Numbered from the stretch's first letter, positions 35,001 through 48,169 are shown. The stretch is 64,000 nt of DNA from Agelas oroides (GCA_949130485.1 OX422194.1:7841273-7905272); one strand, 5' to 3'. A program made the numbers and translations. Notes: a model not told the origin generated them from the sequence alone.

Positions 35001-38000
35001 CACTGGGTTTGATTTCGTACAGCTGAGATACTAGTTCACACAGCAGTTTTTGGCAAGCATCACTGACGGGATGGCCATTGAAATCTTCTTTCATTTGAGA
35101 CAGAACTCTCACAATATCCTCTGCAGCAAATTTGTTTTTGATTCCCAGTGATGCAGCCAGGCTCTTTCTAAAGGCTAAGCTAGAAGGAACGGGATAGAGG
35201 TAGGGACCATCTAGCTTCCATTCTTTAGCGACATCTTGAATTGCAATAAATTTTTTGCCAGTCCACACACATGGAAGACCTTGTAGTTCTTGTAAACCAA
35301 GCAGTAATTGTGGTGCTTGTCCTGTTGATGTTTCCTGCTGTATCTGTCCGTCAAGAAATTCATACGCTTGTTGGCAAATGCGATCAGTCCAGTCAACTAC
35401 TTCAGAATTGGGCTGTTGTGAGCTGAACACAGCAATCAGCAGTTTTAGGTGGCTTACAACTTCTTGACAAGATGGAGTATCCCGCAGCTGAAGGGTTTCT
35501 TGAGTTTTTTTGTTAATATAGCCACAACCACCCTCTTCAAGACTTGCTCCATTAACAATTGCTACTTGAGAGCCAGCTATGTTGATATTCGTCTCTGCAG
35601 CTTGGTGCAGTGTTGCTCCTATCATTAGTTGTTCTCCACTGAGAAGTTGATGTCCTTCACCAAACCATGGCAAAGGAAAATCCACTGGTTTCTTCATGAC
35701 TGGAAGAAATGGAACTGCACTTAAAGCTCTGGCTTCCTGGTTGGGTTGCTCGCCTTTTGCATTGGACTCAATGCACTGAAGGATTAATTTTACTCGTTTG
35801 AATGCTTTTGTTCTATTGGTGTGATAGAGCTGAGCAATAGTTTCTGCTCGTTCAATTACCATGCTCCAAGGAATGGTTTCACTAATCATCCCAAGTTTCA
35901 ACATTGCTGTGACTACCAGATGTCGCTCACTGAACTGTTGAATGGGGAACATACCCTCTGATGAGTCAAAGAGATTTGCAAACTCAGCTTGAGGATCAAT
36001 AATCTGATCGCACTTTTTCAAATGACTTCCATCTGGAGTGCAAGGAACACAAGGGTGTTCAGTGAGACATTCTCCCATGTAGCTCATTTGTTCTGTTGGA
36101 TTGTGATCAAGTCCAATAGCATACACTTCAAGCATGCACTGAAGGACATCATTTCGACTCTGCTGAATGTTGGTAAAGTGGGTTATATTCTTGAAGAATA
36201 GCTGGATAAAGCCTTTTTCAGTGATGGTGGAGCTGCTGAGACTGAGGTGGGTGTGGTACTTGCTTGGAAGGTCAACAATAGCCAGTCTCAGATGGGTAAC
36301 AATGGCAAGCACACAGCTGAGAACATCAGGGTCAGTGGATGATTGGTGCAGAATGCCAGGTTCCAGGAACTTGCTTTCTTGGAGGCTCAACCACTGTTTT
36401 GTAGATGCAGAATGAAACAATCTGCTTGAAGACACTTCATCCTCATAGAGCTTGTGCACAGCATGAACCCAGGGATTGTGCTGGGTGAGGTCTCTTTCTA
36501 GTGGCCACAGAGAATAGAATGCATACTCCTTGAGCATCCCCTGAGAGTGCATCAGTTGGAGTGACACCAAAAGAGAGTGGTATGTTTTGGGAATCACCTT
36601 TTGCATGAGGGACATGTTCCACTGTACTTCAGAATCACTTTTTGATGCTTCATCTGCTGTCCAGATTCCTCTTCGGTTGTTGATCACAGCAAAGTTACTG
36701 CTCACATGCACAGGGAGTCCAGTCTTTTGTGCCAAGGGTAAGAAACAGAATATTTCCCCTTCTACTTGCTTAACATTGTAGCAGACACCAGGGTTAGTGG
36801 CTTCTAGCAAACAAGCAACAGATACAGTGGCTCGCTTGGTATTGATGGAGTCAGTATGGGTGGCTACAAGCCAGCAGTCTTCCTGGGATTGTGAAGATTG
36901 TACATCCAGGCATCTTAGCTTCTTGACTTCCGCTAATGCTCCAGGAATGGGCTGTTCCTCCTCCTTGGCGATCTGTAGCAGGACTGTGGGGGTTACTTTG
37001 CCTTGGTTGATTCGGCTGACAGTGATACGCTTGATGTGCTGAAGGAAAAGGAAAAGCTTGGAGCTACACTCTCTGATATTGTGAATCAGTTCATTGACTG
37101 TTGCTTCAGTGTACAGAGTACCACTTAGCTCACTAGCAGAGGTGCGGAAGGGGAACCTGAACATGGTCCCACTGTAAGCTTCATTTGGGTTGAAGCCAAA
37201 GAGACCAGTGTATGGAACTAGCTGATTGGATGAAGCAATGAACCTCGAGGCAAACTTGACCTTCTTTCCTGGCCTTGCAGGGTTTTTAATTTCTTTCTTG
37301 AGGTAGCTCAAGGTGGGATCAAAGATACACAGAGTGTCTTGACTGACAAAAGAGGGAACATCAGTAATGTGGTATACAGAACAGAATCCAACTCCAAACT
37401 TTCCAATTTTCAGAGCTTTGCTTGCTTTTGTGGCTGCTGCTAGTTTTGTTATGTTAATAAAGTCATCTCGAGAGAAGGTGGCATTGTTATGTACCACAAG
37501 TGCAGGCCCGTGGCATTCTTGCATTCCTGGAAAGAAAAGAGAGTTGGGATTGACAGAATGTTGGCGAGCATCGTAGCAAATATTGACCTCAGTAGCCTCA
37601 GCATCATCTGCATTTTGCAGTAGTTCTTTTACAATGGTCAACCCATCTTTGTAGTCTTTGAGAATGTTCTTCAGTCGCACTGTGAGGGGCTCGTGCTGAC
37701 CAGCATCCTCAAATGTGTCTTTAGAAATGTCCAACTGCTCACTGAGAGCAGTCACACCAAGTTTATGGGCCATTAGGGGATGAATGTGATGATGTACAAA
37801 AGTATATACTTTACCATCGTATGTGGATGCTAAGAATCCTTTGAGAAAGTCACTATCTGTGTAGACAACTGCACTGGGTTCCATTAGCTGTGGCCATGAT
37901 GACTCAGACTCCACTGGGACGTATAGGGTGTTCTTCCCTGGCAGGCAAGGTTTTTGTGACCCATCACTTGTGAGCCAGTTGAGGATGCTCATTACAATTT

Positions 38001-41000
38001 GCCATGCCTCACTCTCATTGGACCCTGAACCTTTGTCTTTGATCATTGAAAGGACAGTCACGATTTGTGACTGGGTAACTGTGTGTTCCATGCCAAAGGC
38101 ACTGAAGAGGTCTGAGTATCTGAACAAGTCATCAGGTAGAATGTAAACGTATGGCTCAAAGTTGTGCCTGAAGCTGCTGTTTTGGTACATTGCAACAACA
38201 TCAGGGCTAACAAAAATGTTGTGCCTTCTGATCCAGATCCATTCTGGAATTGACTTGAGCCCATGTAGTTGCTGTAGGTATTGTTTGTTTGATGTCTGGA
38301 GGTACTTGTAGATCAGGTCAACAATGTGAGTCATTGTGTCAGTAGAGATTTTGTGCTTACAGCGAATTACTTCTTTAAAGTGTGCCAAGATATGATGCCC
38401 AGGTATTCCAGCAGCAAAGATGTTTGAAACGCTGGTCGGTAGGGTTGAATCCAGTAGGTACATCTGTGAACCAACTACCAGTGATATGGAGTGAAAGTTG
38501 TCAGCAGTTGGAATGAGAACAGGACTGCTGAGGGAAATAAAATGGGATGTAAAGCCCCTCCCTTTCCACTCCAAACAGGAAGGGTAGTCTTCAGGAGGTG
38601 AAGAGCAAACTGGTAGCCAGTTTCTGTCAGCTGCCAAGTTTTTCAAAGCTGTTGAGAAGGGGTAGCTTTGGGATCTCCACTGGTAGGAGGTGGTGACAAT
38701 CACTGAAAGTGTAGAGGAGTCACACTTACTCAAATACTCAAGGACAGCCTTAGCACGAGACAGTTTGTTGTTGTCAACTGACTGTGGGTATGTATTTGCT
38801 GGAGTGCTGATGGCACAAATGATATCCACAATTTCCTGTGGTTTGACAGTTATGCGCAAGCCACAGTTCCTCAAGTGCTGAAGGTACCTTGTCTTGTGAA
38901 ATGGCAAAGTGGGAAAAACAGGCTCACCTTTATACAGCTCACACAGTAGCTGAACAGAAGGGTCAAAAAGTTCATGTGGACACTTTCGGATTCCTGACTG
39001 TGTTTTGAGAAATGGGAGACTTTGAAGTGCAGACAGCAGCTGCTGTTGTTTTCCATAAGGAGCTCTGGAAACTAGGATCTGGAACATGTCCAGAATTTCT
39101 TGCATGAGGTCGTCTAGAAGATTATCTGGGAAAATTCTTCTCTGAATTACAGGGATTAGGTAGTCAAGGATAAAGTCAAGGTTGCTAGGAAAAGCAACAC
39201 TGCCACTCAAACACCTGAGAAGTTGTAGTTGGTAGTACTCATGAGAGAACACGAGAAGGTTGGGAGGTAGGTGGGATGCACTGACAACTGTGTTCTCTGG
39301 TTCTACAACTGCCTTGTGGAGAAGTGAGGAATGCTCAGCAGTTGCAACTGAGTAGAGACTACCACCAGAGTTCTGTGCAGTGGCGAAAATTGCAAGATTT
39401 TGAAGAGTGGACAACTGCCATTGATTTAGAGGAGAGGTTGACCCTGATGAAATCAACTCACAAAGGCTGCGTGCTTCCTCTGATGTCATTGACACCATCC
39501 GCAGCTGAAAAGTAGAAGTGGAAAGTGCAATTGCATCCAGGATACCAGTTGCATTGAACTGCTTCAGACATGAGGTGAGTTGACGGTGTTCGAGGTAGAG
39601 AAAATCTGCTACTTTGGCATATCTGACTTGTAACTTATCAAGGGCTGCTGCAAGTGATGGAGAGCAGGAAGTAAATTGTGGTATATACACCACTGCTGAG
39701 TTTGCACTGAGACGAGTGACATGAAAGTCCACACCATACTGCTGGCTACTCTGGCTGATTGGAAGTATCAAGTTACCAGTGAAAGACTTGAGAGATTTAC
39801 TTCGAGCCCACTCCCAAAACTTCTGGAACCAATCAGAGGGGAAGCAATGATGTGGTAGAGAAACTATCTGCTGGTGTCTCCACTCTGGAGGCATGGATGT
39901 GGGGATGAGCTCTGCTATCTTTTCAACAGTTAACTTCTTCAGCTGTGTGACTTGTTGGTCAGCCATCCCACTCAGACTCTTTGAAAGGTCAACATCATTG
40001 GGTAAATCAACCAATATGTTGTCCAAATTTGGAAGCAGATAGCGAGGGCACTCTTCAGTGCAAAGGTAACAACAGTGTTGGGAATAGCAAGAAAAAGCTT
40101 GAAAAGCTGTGAAGGTATGATCTGCAAGTGGAAGGAGGGCTAGACCAGGAAGCTCACTATACTGCTCGTCAGATAGACAGTATCTGAGTATCTCCAACTT
40201 TCCTATCTCATCAACGTAGCAGTAGCTCTGGGGGTTGCCCTTGAGCTGTGTACGAACAGATTTAGGTGACACTTCTGAAACTGCTTTTCTAGAATGACGC
40301 AAGGCACTCCAGATTCTGGGAGGAATGTCCACTAACTTGATCCCACATTGGGAGAGAACATTACGGACAACAGATGCAATTTCGCTGCCATTTGAAATGA
40401 AGGAACCCTCACCAACTGTGATCCACTCTCCTAATATTTGCAGTGTTTCTGTTCGTTCTGTCCAAACCACTGCCTGCCTAAAGAGCTGAGTGAACAAAGG
40501 AAACAGGAGACCCTCCCAGGGTGTGGGCTTCACTACATCCACAACAGGCCAGGCTTCATAGAACTGCTGTGGACCAAGGTGCTTCTTAGCTTCCATGAGT
40601 AGTTTGGCATAACATGGGGGGAGGAGCTCACTTACCAGCAGTTTGTTCCAGTCAGCTGCAGGATCATTCTGTCTCTCAACAGTTGGCCATTTCCGAGTTC
40701 TACGATCATCGTTTAGGCCAAAGGTGCCATTGACATGCACTGGCAGGGGGCAAGAATCTTCGGTAAGAGTGGGAAGAAAGCAGAAGATGCGCCCACCAGG
40801 AGAGATGGGAGAACTCGAGCCATCACTCAGCTCTAGTGCCACTCCCACCCAAGGGAATGCATGCTGCTTTGCAGCCGTTTGAAGAACAGTTTTATTTTGT
40901 GACCCTACTTGGTTAGCCACTAGCCAGTGGCTGACTGTTGTGGTACACTGGAACTGGTCAGTTACTTGCACATGAAAATCTGTCACCAGGTCTATGTGCC

Positions 41001-44000
41001 TAGTGATGCAGTATGGTAGTGACCCTGCCTGTACACTTGCTGTTTTCAGCTCATTCATAAAATGTTCTCGCTTGTGGCAGACGTCATCCTTTTCATGTAT
41101 TCCTACCTGAAAGGACAAGTCCTTTTGCCCGAACTCAGATATCTCGTAGACTTCAATTTCTTGAACAGAGCGGAGAAAAAGAAGCAAGAACTTGGCCTCA
41201 TCTCTGAGAGCAACAAGAAGATCATGTAGCTTCTGAACTGTGTAGCAGTTTTCTGATAGATCAGAAGGAGCTTTACGTAGTGGGAATCGAAAGAGTGTAC
41301 CGTAATAGGTTCTCACCTGAGCAGAAAAGCCAGCTACTCTCTCAAATGGTGCTAGACTATCCAACTTGCCTTGACTGTGAATGTCCTGAATGAGGTAGGA
41401 CTGTCCTGACTCTCCACGCCACACCTTCTCCTGAGGCTCCATGTAGGCCAACTTGTCTCCACTGACAATCACTGGGAGGTCTGCATAACAATAAGTTTGT
41501 TGTGCATCAATTTTTGCATGCATATACAAGTTGGCTACTACTACGTATTAAATTTAGCTCCTATTATTTTGGCACCATAAAGAATGAATATTCTTAGCTG
41601 CTGTAATCAGCCAGTAGATGCATCCCTACTCACTTGATTGTGATCTAATGCCTTGAATATGTATACTGTCTGAAGTATACACATTCAAGTATACACCAGT
41701 ACTGGTATATATATGAAGGAGTACACTATACTCCTTCATATATTTACCCCTAGTTATAGCTAGAGGTTTATGTACCCCATGTCTCTCAAAGGCTGTTTCA
41801 CAACGGCTTCCATCCAATGCATGGTTGAAACTTGGTGCAAGTGATGGCATAGGCTAATTCAACTGTTCTCACCTCCAATACAATGGAGATCGGTTAACAG
41901 GCACATACAGCTATTTGGTGACCTGCCAAACATTCATGCTACTAAAAAGTCATGCATCACAGTGCATGTCCCCTCATAATTCCATAAGACATTAAGGTTA
42001 CGATGAACAAGCTGTGCGCGTGCTCATTTATAATTATATTCATGATGTGTACCCGCAAGTCCGAATACATTCCTACCATTACTAACTTTGCGTCAATTTT
42101 AGCGAACTACTTCTGGAAGATAACAGCTCTACGGCCTTCCGTACTAAATTTTCGAGGTCGACTCGTCAAGTTTTGACAAAAATTTCTGGACGAACCGTCC
42201 AAAAATGGCTTTGTCAGTCGTGGTTTAAGAAGAATGCTACTCAAAATTTTATGTAGCGCCCACATTTCGAGCGCTGCTTGAAAATTGCCATCGACTCGAC
42301 CTAGATACTTGTGCTAGGAGACTAGTAACCGAAAACGGTGAGTTTGAGGGCCGTCAGTAAGCAGATATTTGATGCAAAAGAGCTTATGTGAAGGCTTTGT
42401 TCTGGATGGTGTGGATTATAAGCTGCTAGAGCTGTTATGACCAAAAGAGCATTGGTCTTTGGTATCTCCATAGGCTTTTGAAGCGCTAAAATACCTGCAA
42501 GCACTCTAGAGTTATAACTCTGACATTCAAACGCATTTATTGAATCCTGCGATAAGACAGGTTGTTCATCGTAACCTTAATAGGTATACCTAACAGTTTT
42601 GTTAAATAAACTGTTAGGTCTGGCATATATGGGAGGTGTATTAGGTTGTCTAACACCACTTGTCTGTTTTGTACAGAGTGTCCAGCATTGTATGCCTGAA
42701 GAAGGTCCTGCGGGACCAAAACGTTTATGAAGTTGTGTGCACTCAAGATTGATTTGACTAAACAATGTATATGTACTGCACAGTTAGTGCTTAAACTTCA
42801 GTCTCACACCCAGCAGCCACTCAGTATGTAGGTACTGTCAGAACTTCACTAGGGGTCAACTGGAAAATTCTCTCTGTCAGGATGTTATGAGGTGAAAATA
42901 GAGGAAAGTTAAAAGCTGGCAGCCAGGGCTCCTGGCTTGAGGCACCAGAGCTTCACCACTGAGCTATGACTGCTGGACAACCACCATTCCTGGCGACCGC
43001 TGGTTTTTTCACTTTCCCCTACTGCTGCTTCATAACATTCGATTTCTCGATGACTCCCAGCTTTTCATTTTCCTCTGTTTTCACCTCATCAAACATGCCT
43101 GTATTCGTAGCTAAAGTAAGTACTAAGTATGAACCTGTGATGTGATAAACGGAGTTGAATCCAATTCCAAATCTTCCCACTTTGAAGGGATCTTCTGCCT
43201 TGACACTGCGATGCAAGTTCTGTATGCCTTTCCAGTCTTCGTCTCTGAACTGCGCATCGTTGTATGCCAACAGCGCGGGTCCTTGGAAGGGAGCCAACGC
43301 GGGACCCACAAGTGACATCGTTCCATGCTCCCTACTGTCGATGAAAAACTTCACCGTCTTTGCCCCAGCATCATCCGCATTCTGAATAATCTCCTGCAAA
43401 AAGAAACACATAACCTTACAGTAGGAGGTACTAGCTAGCAACCACTGCAGAAGCACTTAGCGTACAAGCTCTAGTTCAGGAAGCTTCCCTACCTTCAACG
43501 CTTTCCAGCACACACTCAACTTTTTCATGCTCAAGTGCCCCTGAAGAATGAGTTAATTTCAGAGGGCACATGCAATCAAAGGAGCTTCTCTTGTGTTTGA
43601 AACGGTTAATATGGGAAAGCAACAGTGTTGTTTTAGTATAGGGTTTGTGCTTTTAGTTTTAGCCATAGTTAGTTTTTGGATTTAGAAAATACTTTTGGTT
43701 TAGTTTAGTTACAAAATTTATAGTTTCAATTACTAAAACTCTAAAATCCCTTACTATATAAAAGGTATTTAGTTACAGTTATCAGTGCAAATAGTGTATA
43801 GTTATGGTTTCTTCTTGTATGTTCTTGGATATTTTAGTTATAGTTCCCAGCTTAGCAAAAATTTTTAGTTAGTTGTAGTTTTGGTTAACTAAATTTTAAA
43901 AAGGCCATACTAAAATGTATTCATAGTCAGTAACTAAAACAACAATGGTCAAAGCAAGCTAGGGTAACAGTATTGGCCAATTATACAAGTGCTTCCTTAT

Positions 44001-44865
44001 TAGCTCATGATGTGGTATTTTATGCACACAAAGAGAAATCACCATGAGCAAGATTAATTGGGGCGAGCCTGAGCGAGCCCCACACTAGCGTGACTGCATT
44101 GCGCACGCGTGTGTGTATGCTTGTTGGTTTGTTGGTTTGTTTGTTTGGACCGACCACTTACCGTAAATGTCAAATAAGCGCATTCAAATATTTCACGAAG
44201 ATCGATGTGAAGGCCAGTGGAGGGCTACTGTCAGAGTGTAGCGTTGACGACCCAGAGCGAAGACGCTTGAAGTTGAAGCACGCGCGGCAACTTAATTCTG
44301 CTTTGTGCTTCTACAAACCAGTCCACTCACAGGCGGTACAAATTTACTGATATCGGGACGGTTGGTTCACTGACGTAAGGGCCATGCATAAACGGCACTC
44401 AGCTAAACGCCAGGAATTTAGCTCGTGATTTTGCTGTAAAGCTTAGTCCATGCATGTGTAGCCACATTAGCTGCCCTGGCTGGAGAAACAGCTGGCATAT
44501 GTGATACTTAGCTATCTCTGGTGAGGACTTAGCTATTAAGCAATGACATATTTCCTCCCCCCCGCTTGCCTTAAACAGTCGACAGCTAGTGACAAATCCT
44601 GCTGTGTCCCATGACAAATTAGTAAATCAGCAGTTTGCTGCTTGCTCAGGCTCGCCCTATGATGATGAATCATCTCACTAGTTTTAGTGGTGCTACAATT
44701 ATGCTTTGTTCTCTTGACTATGCATACCTTGAAAATTTGACCATCAGGGTATCTCTCGAGAATCGCTTTTATTGTCACAGACAGTGGAGGTTGCCGCTGT
44801 CCAAAGTGCTGCCCAGCCAAAGACGGACTCATTCCCTGCTTTCCACCTACTTCATCAGATGACAT
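29047..44865 (-). CDS. Giant sacsin-like protein, copy B (SIRPT x3, HEPN, no J domain)
   Basis: Exons are 44865-44728 (138 bp), 43393-43135 (259 bp) and 41480-29047 (12,434 bp), 4,277 codons with consistent phases, giving 4,276 aa. Exon sizes and splice junctions equal those of copy A. SIRPT-like ATPase units start near residues 22, 1391 and 2368, all keeping QNADDA and the FGIGF/FGVGF/YGIGF loops. The C-terminal HEPN domain occupies about 4136-4276. Where copy A has about 165 residues holding the J domain and poly-Gly linker, copy B goes directly from ALDLCKIPQEKRAM to EEGKRWVKQAEVEF. The N-terminal two thirds is very similar to copy A; the region from about residue 2,900 to the linker is much more diverged. 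With no J domain it presumably cannot recruit HSP70 in the usual way (inference). A Death-domain gene begins 1 kb upstream on the same strand. Confidence 0.93.
41996..42576. mobile_element. 581-bp TTAA-target MITE in intron 2 of copy B
   Basis: Inverted ends are GGTTACGATGAACAA and its complement TTGTTCATCGTAACC. Target TTAA is duplicated at 41992-41995 and 42577-42580. In copy A the same place (14829-14832, ACATTAATAGG) has one TTAA and no insert, a clean empty site. A TTAA target is typical of piggyBac-like or Kolobok-like transposition; no transposase is encoded here. Confidence 0.92.
42915..42975 (-). repeat. tRNA-derived SINE/pseudo-tRNA segment, copy B
   Basis: Minus-strand TCATAGCTCAGTGGTGAAGC followed by the TCTGGTG...CAAGCCAGGA arm. 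It is the paralogue of 18982-19053 at the same intron position. It has no proper T-arm. Confidence 0.5.
43626..43944. mobile_element. AT-rich insertion with TGTTGTTTTAGT ends
   Basis: Absent from copy A, where the flanking words join directly near 19,801-19,815. The ends are TGTTGTTTTAGT and ACTAAAACAACA. The inside is made of degenerate TTTAGTTA words (AGTTTTAG, TTTAGTTACA). There is no ORF. The target duplication is not clear. Confidence 0.6.
44060..44657. mobile_element. Insertion with GGGCGAGCCTGAGC inverted ends in intron 1 of copy B
   Basis: The left end GGGGCGAGCCTGAGCGAG is mirrored by GCTCAGGCTCGCCC at the right. Copy A lacks the segment at the matching place (about 20,003-20,015). 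The exact right boundary and target duplication are uncertain because about 30 bases after 44657 also do not align. A related terminal word occurs at 23,866-23,894. Confidence 0.6.
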
Positions 44866-45847
44866 CTAAGAGGGATTTGAAATACTGGTCTTTAGAAAAC
44901 CAGTTCTGCTTCTAAAGAGCTTAGAACAGATTTAGAATCCCTTCTTTCATCCTATCAAAATAGTCATCTAATTCAGTGCATGGTCTATCATTCATTCTGT
45001 ACTCCCAAGTAGTCATGCATGCATTTGCTAAAACTATACTGTGATTCCAAAAGCTAGCTAACAGTATCGAGTCTGATGGAAAACCTCAGTATAGCATCTA
45101 TCCATGTTTGCTTGTACATTATACATACTCAGGCCTTCATTTAGAAATTGATCCAAGGGGGGGCGAAATGAGTATTTATGAAAAAGAGGGGGGGCGAAGC
45201 CCTGTGTACATGTGCATAAGCACATGTACACTAGGGGGGTCTGGGGGCATGCTCCCCCAGAAAATTTTAGACTGTCTGAGACTGCTTCTGGTGCATTCTC
45301 AGGGACTTTGTAGTGAATAGAGAATTTTTAATTTGGAAGCAAGGGGGGGCGAGTGCCCCCCCCCTAAATGAACCACTGATACTCTAGTGCATTGCGTGTG
45401 CCACTCTTCTAACAAATGGCCAGCTAATACCATGCTGTTGTAAGCTCCAGGTTTACGCTGGTCAGGTTTCACTAGTGAGCAAAGACTTGCTACTACTTGG
45501 AACAATCTAGGTAAGGTATTACAATAATCTTCACTGTGCAGGTTCATAAATGTGTCTGTACTGGAATTGAAACTTTCACTCAGCTGTATGTTAATCCAGC
45601 AAATAAGGAAGCTCAACCTTTAGTTTGTGAGCTAGGACTCTTCCTTAGGTAAGGCATAGCAGGTTCAGTTGGGTGCATAATATTTTGGTTAAGAGATTAT
45701 CTCTTTTTGTCATCTCTTGAACTAGCGAAACAAGTAACTTGGGATGCTAAGGCCCAGTAAAACAAGTTAGTAGATGAGCTTGTTATCCCACAAAACTCCT
45801 ACATGTACAGAAATTCCTAGGCCATCCCAACTCCAGCCATCAAGCGC
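44866..45847. other. Flank of sacsin-like copy B, no gene seen
   Basis: The first 200 bases match the flank of copy A. Positions 45,130-45,375 hold an element-like stretch with CCTTCATTTAGAAATTGATC near the left and GGGGGGCGAGTGCCCCCC next to CTAAATGAACC at the right, a probable decayed inverted-repeat element. No coding exon is supported. Confidence 0.5.
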
Positions 45848-47568
45848 TCAATAAAGTAAATTTAAGAGCCACACCTTCCTTTTGAATCCTGCACCCTCAG
45901 ACTCCAGTGGAGGGGGCTCTGTATCCATGGGATAGATGCACTGCTCTTCCAACATCACATTCTGAATTTTCTGCTCAGCAAACTTGTTTGAGGTTTCTCG
46001 TGCCATTCTTATGACATGCTTGACCAAGTTGGCAGGGATAAGCCATATGATGCCTACACACCCCTCAGCAATGTTGTGAAGTATCATTGCAGGTTGAGGG
46101 AGCAAAATTAGTTTTGCAAGTGACCGCCACAAATCAGTCACATAATTGAGAGAGTGATCGGTGACATTAGCCTCCACTTTGACAGAAAGCTTTCGGAAAA
46201 GTTGACGTGGTGGAGGAGATGTAGCAATCTCATTAGTCGTGTTTTCACCTTCACCAACGATAGAATGCTCATAGTGGGAAGCATCCAGGTATGTTTGAAT
46301 CCGCAGGGTAAGAATGTGGCCTGTTAGATCTTTCTGGTATTCCCCCATCATATCATTCAGCTCATCATCATCACTTGCAAACTCCTCAATGATACTTTGC
46401 AGCAAAAAGTAGTTGAGGTAATCCCAGAGCCGATGTTTACTAAGTGCACGAAAGATTTTATCCAAGCTTGTAGCAGACTCCAGCACTGTGGTGACCACGT
46501 CACTCCCATCACTGGAATTAGGGGAGGAGTACATTGTGATGAGAAACGTCTGGACATCTTCGATGTTAATCGCTCTAATCTGTAGCCTTCTACGACTCTT
46601 TGTCACTAGCATTGAGAACTTCCCCTGGATCTTTCGAATGTTACGCTGTGCGATGGCTGCATGAAGGCGTGGTCCTGTGACAGATGGAGTGTCTGTACAT
46701 GTTGGGTTATATACCATAATATGATATTGTAGATCAGGAACTAGTCATTGGTGCAATGCATTATGTAATACCATGGCTTGCAGTGCAATTTGAGATTAAT
46801 TGCATGAGTAAAGTTTGCAATTTCAAGAGGCGAACATATAATTAATTTACACTCTAGCACTTAAACTGGTTTCAAATCTGTTGATGATCACTGGTTTGGC
46901 CAAACCACATTGCATTAGGTGTGTTTACACAGGTTTAAAGTGCTAGCGTAAACGGGACCCACATGATAAAAATCCAGTTTCTTGGGCAACCATTCTACTA
47001 GGCCATTCACTGGGAAATATGATGAACTATAAGACCCAGTCAAGGAGAAAGTGTAAAAATACAAATACTGTGTATGCAGGCTCCATTAATTTGAATGTCT
47101 AAACCAATAGATGCATACCAGTGGCAGTAGAGGAACTGCAATGTTTTGTTTGCATTTTTGAAGCGACTGCTTGCTCTCCCATCAAATGAAGGGCATCAAT
47201 AACTGCTTTCCATGTGGGAAGTTTGGAATTTTGAAGCCACCTTTCCAACATCTCGTGCTTGCAACGCCGACTGTCTCTAGGATAGTCTTCTTCAATTGTA
47301 CGAAGCTCATGACTATTTAATCCCAACTTTACCCCAAGTGAATGCCAATCCTGGACTGAAGAGAGTTCATTTGAGAGTTCCCGTAAAGTGGGTGTGGCTG
47401 GAGCTGTCGGTGGAGACGAATGATTCATATATACATACATGCAGTATGCATAATAGAAGTATTAAAAATGTTTTGTCCATGCACATATGTATGTATCAAA
47501 GGCAAATCTAATCTGGTGCTAAACTCACACTTCACCAGACTTTGTCCAGGGTTCGGTCCTTCTGCCAT
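45848..47568 (-). CDS. Death-domain protein with C-terminal helical region, copy 2
   Basis: Three minus-strand exons are proposed: 47568-47529 (starts MAEGPNPGQSLVK, donor AAGT|GTGAGT), 47403-47119 and 46674-45848. All junctions are phase 1 and the total is 384 codons (383 aa). Exon 2 is a complete Death domain (LSSVQDWHSLGVKLGLNSHE through LPTWKAVIDALHLMGEQAVA). The terminal exon has the same helical motif as the copy at 23,899 (LDKIFRALSKHRLWDYLNYF, LLQSIIEEFASDDDE) followed by a beta-rich tail. The two proteins are clearly related in layout but strongly diverged, unlike the neighbouring sacsin-like pair. Terminal residues after GAGFKRKVW are less certain. Function is inferred to be adaptor-like signalling through the Death domain; I do not recognise an orthologue. 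The sacsin-like gene starts 1 kb downstream. Confidence 0.75.
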
Positions 47569-48124
47569 GGTTATTTGCTCAGTACCCAACGCACATTAAG
47601 GTAGTTGCTCCTATAATAAGACAGCATCTATTATTGAATATCAACCAACATACTGAGCTATTTCTTTGGTAGCTAGCGCACTAGATATGTCACCCACCAA
47701 TACTTTTCAAGTGTCTGTTTGTTCAAACCATAATACGAATGGGAAGCCTGAGTCTCAAGATAGAAGGCTTTGAGGACAGAAGTGATTGCTAGGGTCTGGT
47801 CTCCTCGGGGGGGGGGGGGAGCGTGTTGGGACGGGCCTATCCTAGATCCGCCACTGAACAAGTCTGCGTTTAATATGGATGTTGTTTGTAGCTTCTAGTT
47901 GCACAGTCACCAGGCTGTAGCCACCGGTCCGGTTAGTCCGGTTTCAACCGGACCACCTTTTCCCTCACCCATGGCGTTACCAAATAGGGCCAATGCTCGG
48001 CAAACGCCCATGGCACGCACACAGCGTGGTTACATGTTGAAACATAATACGAGATGCCTGCAAACAGTGCGAAAGAATCTCTTCCGAGTCTTCCAACAAC
48101 TTTCCGTTCTTCCAAGTGAACGAT

Positions 48125-48169
48125 TAGTCTCGCAAGCCTCATCTGCGAGGGATATGGCTTGTGAGATTA
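48125..48169. mobile_element. 45-bp hairpin, TAGTCTCGCAAGCC family
   Basis: It starts TAGTCTCGCAAGCC and ends GGCTTGTGAGATTA. It is flanked by a perfect 9-bp target duplication GTGAACGAT (48116-48124 and 48170-48178). It is the smallest member of the family also seen at 19826, 24894 and 58183. Confidence 0.9.

Noticed and set aside
29047-41529. Single-exon 4,160-codon gene starting at 41529
   Set aside because: Same reasoning as copy A; the acceptor lies just before 41480.
41626-41850. Minus-strand 74-codon frame in the intron of copy B
   Set aside because: No conserved counterpart in copy A and partly built on a local palindrome near 41,700-41,745.
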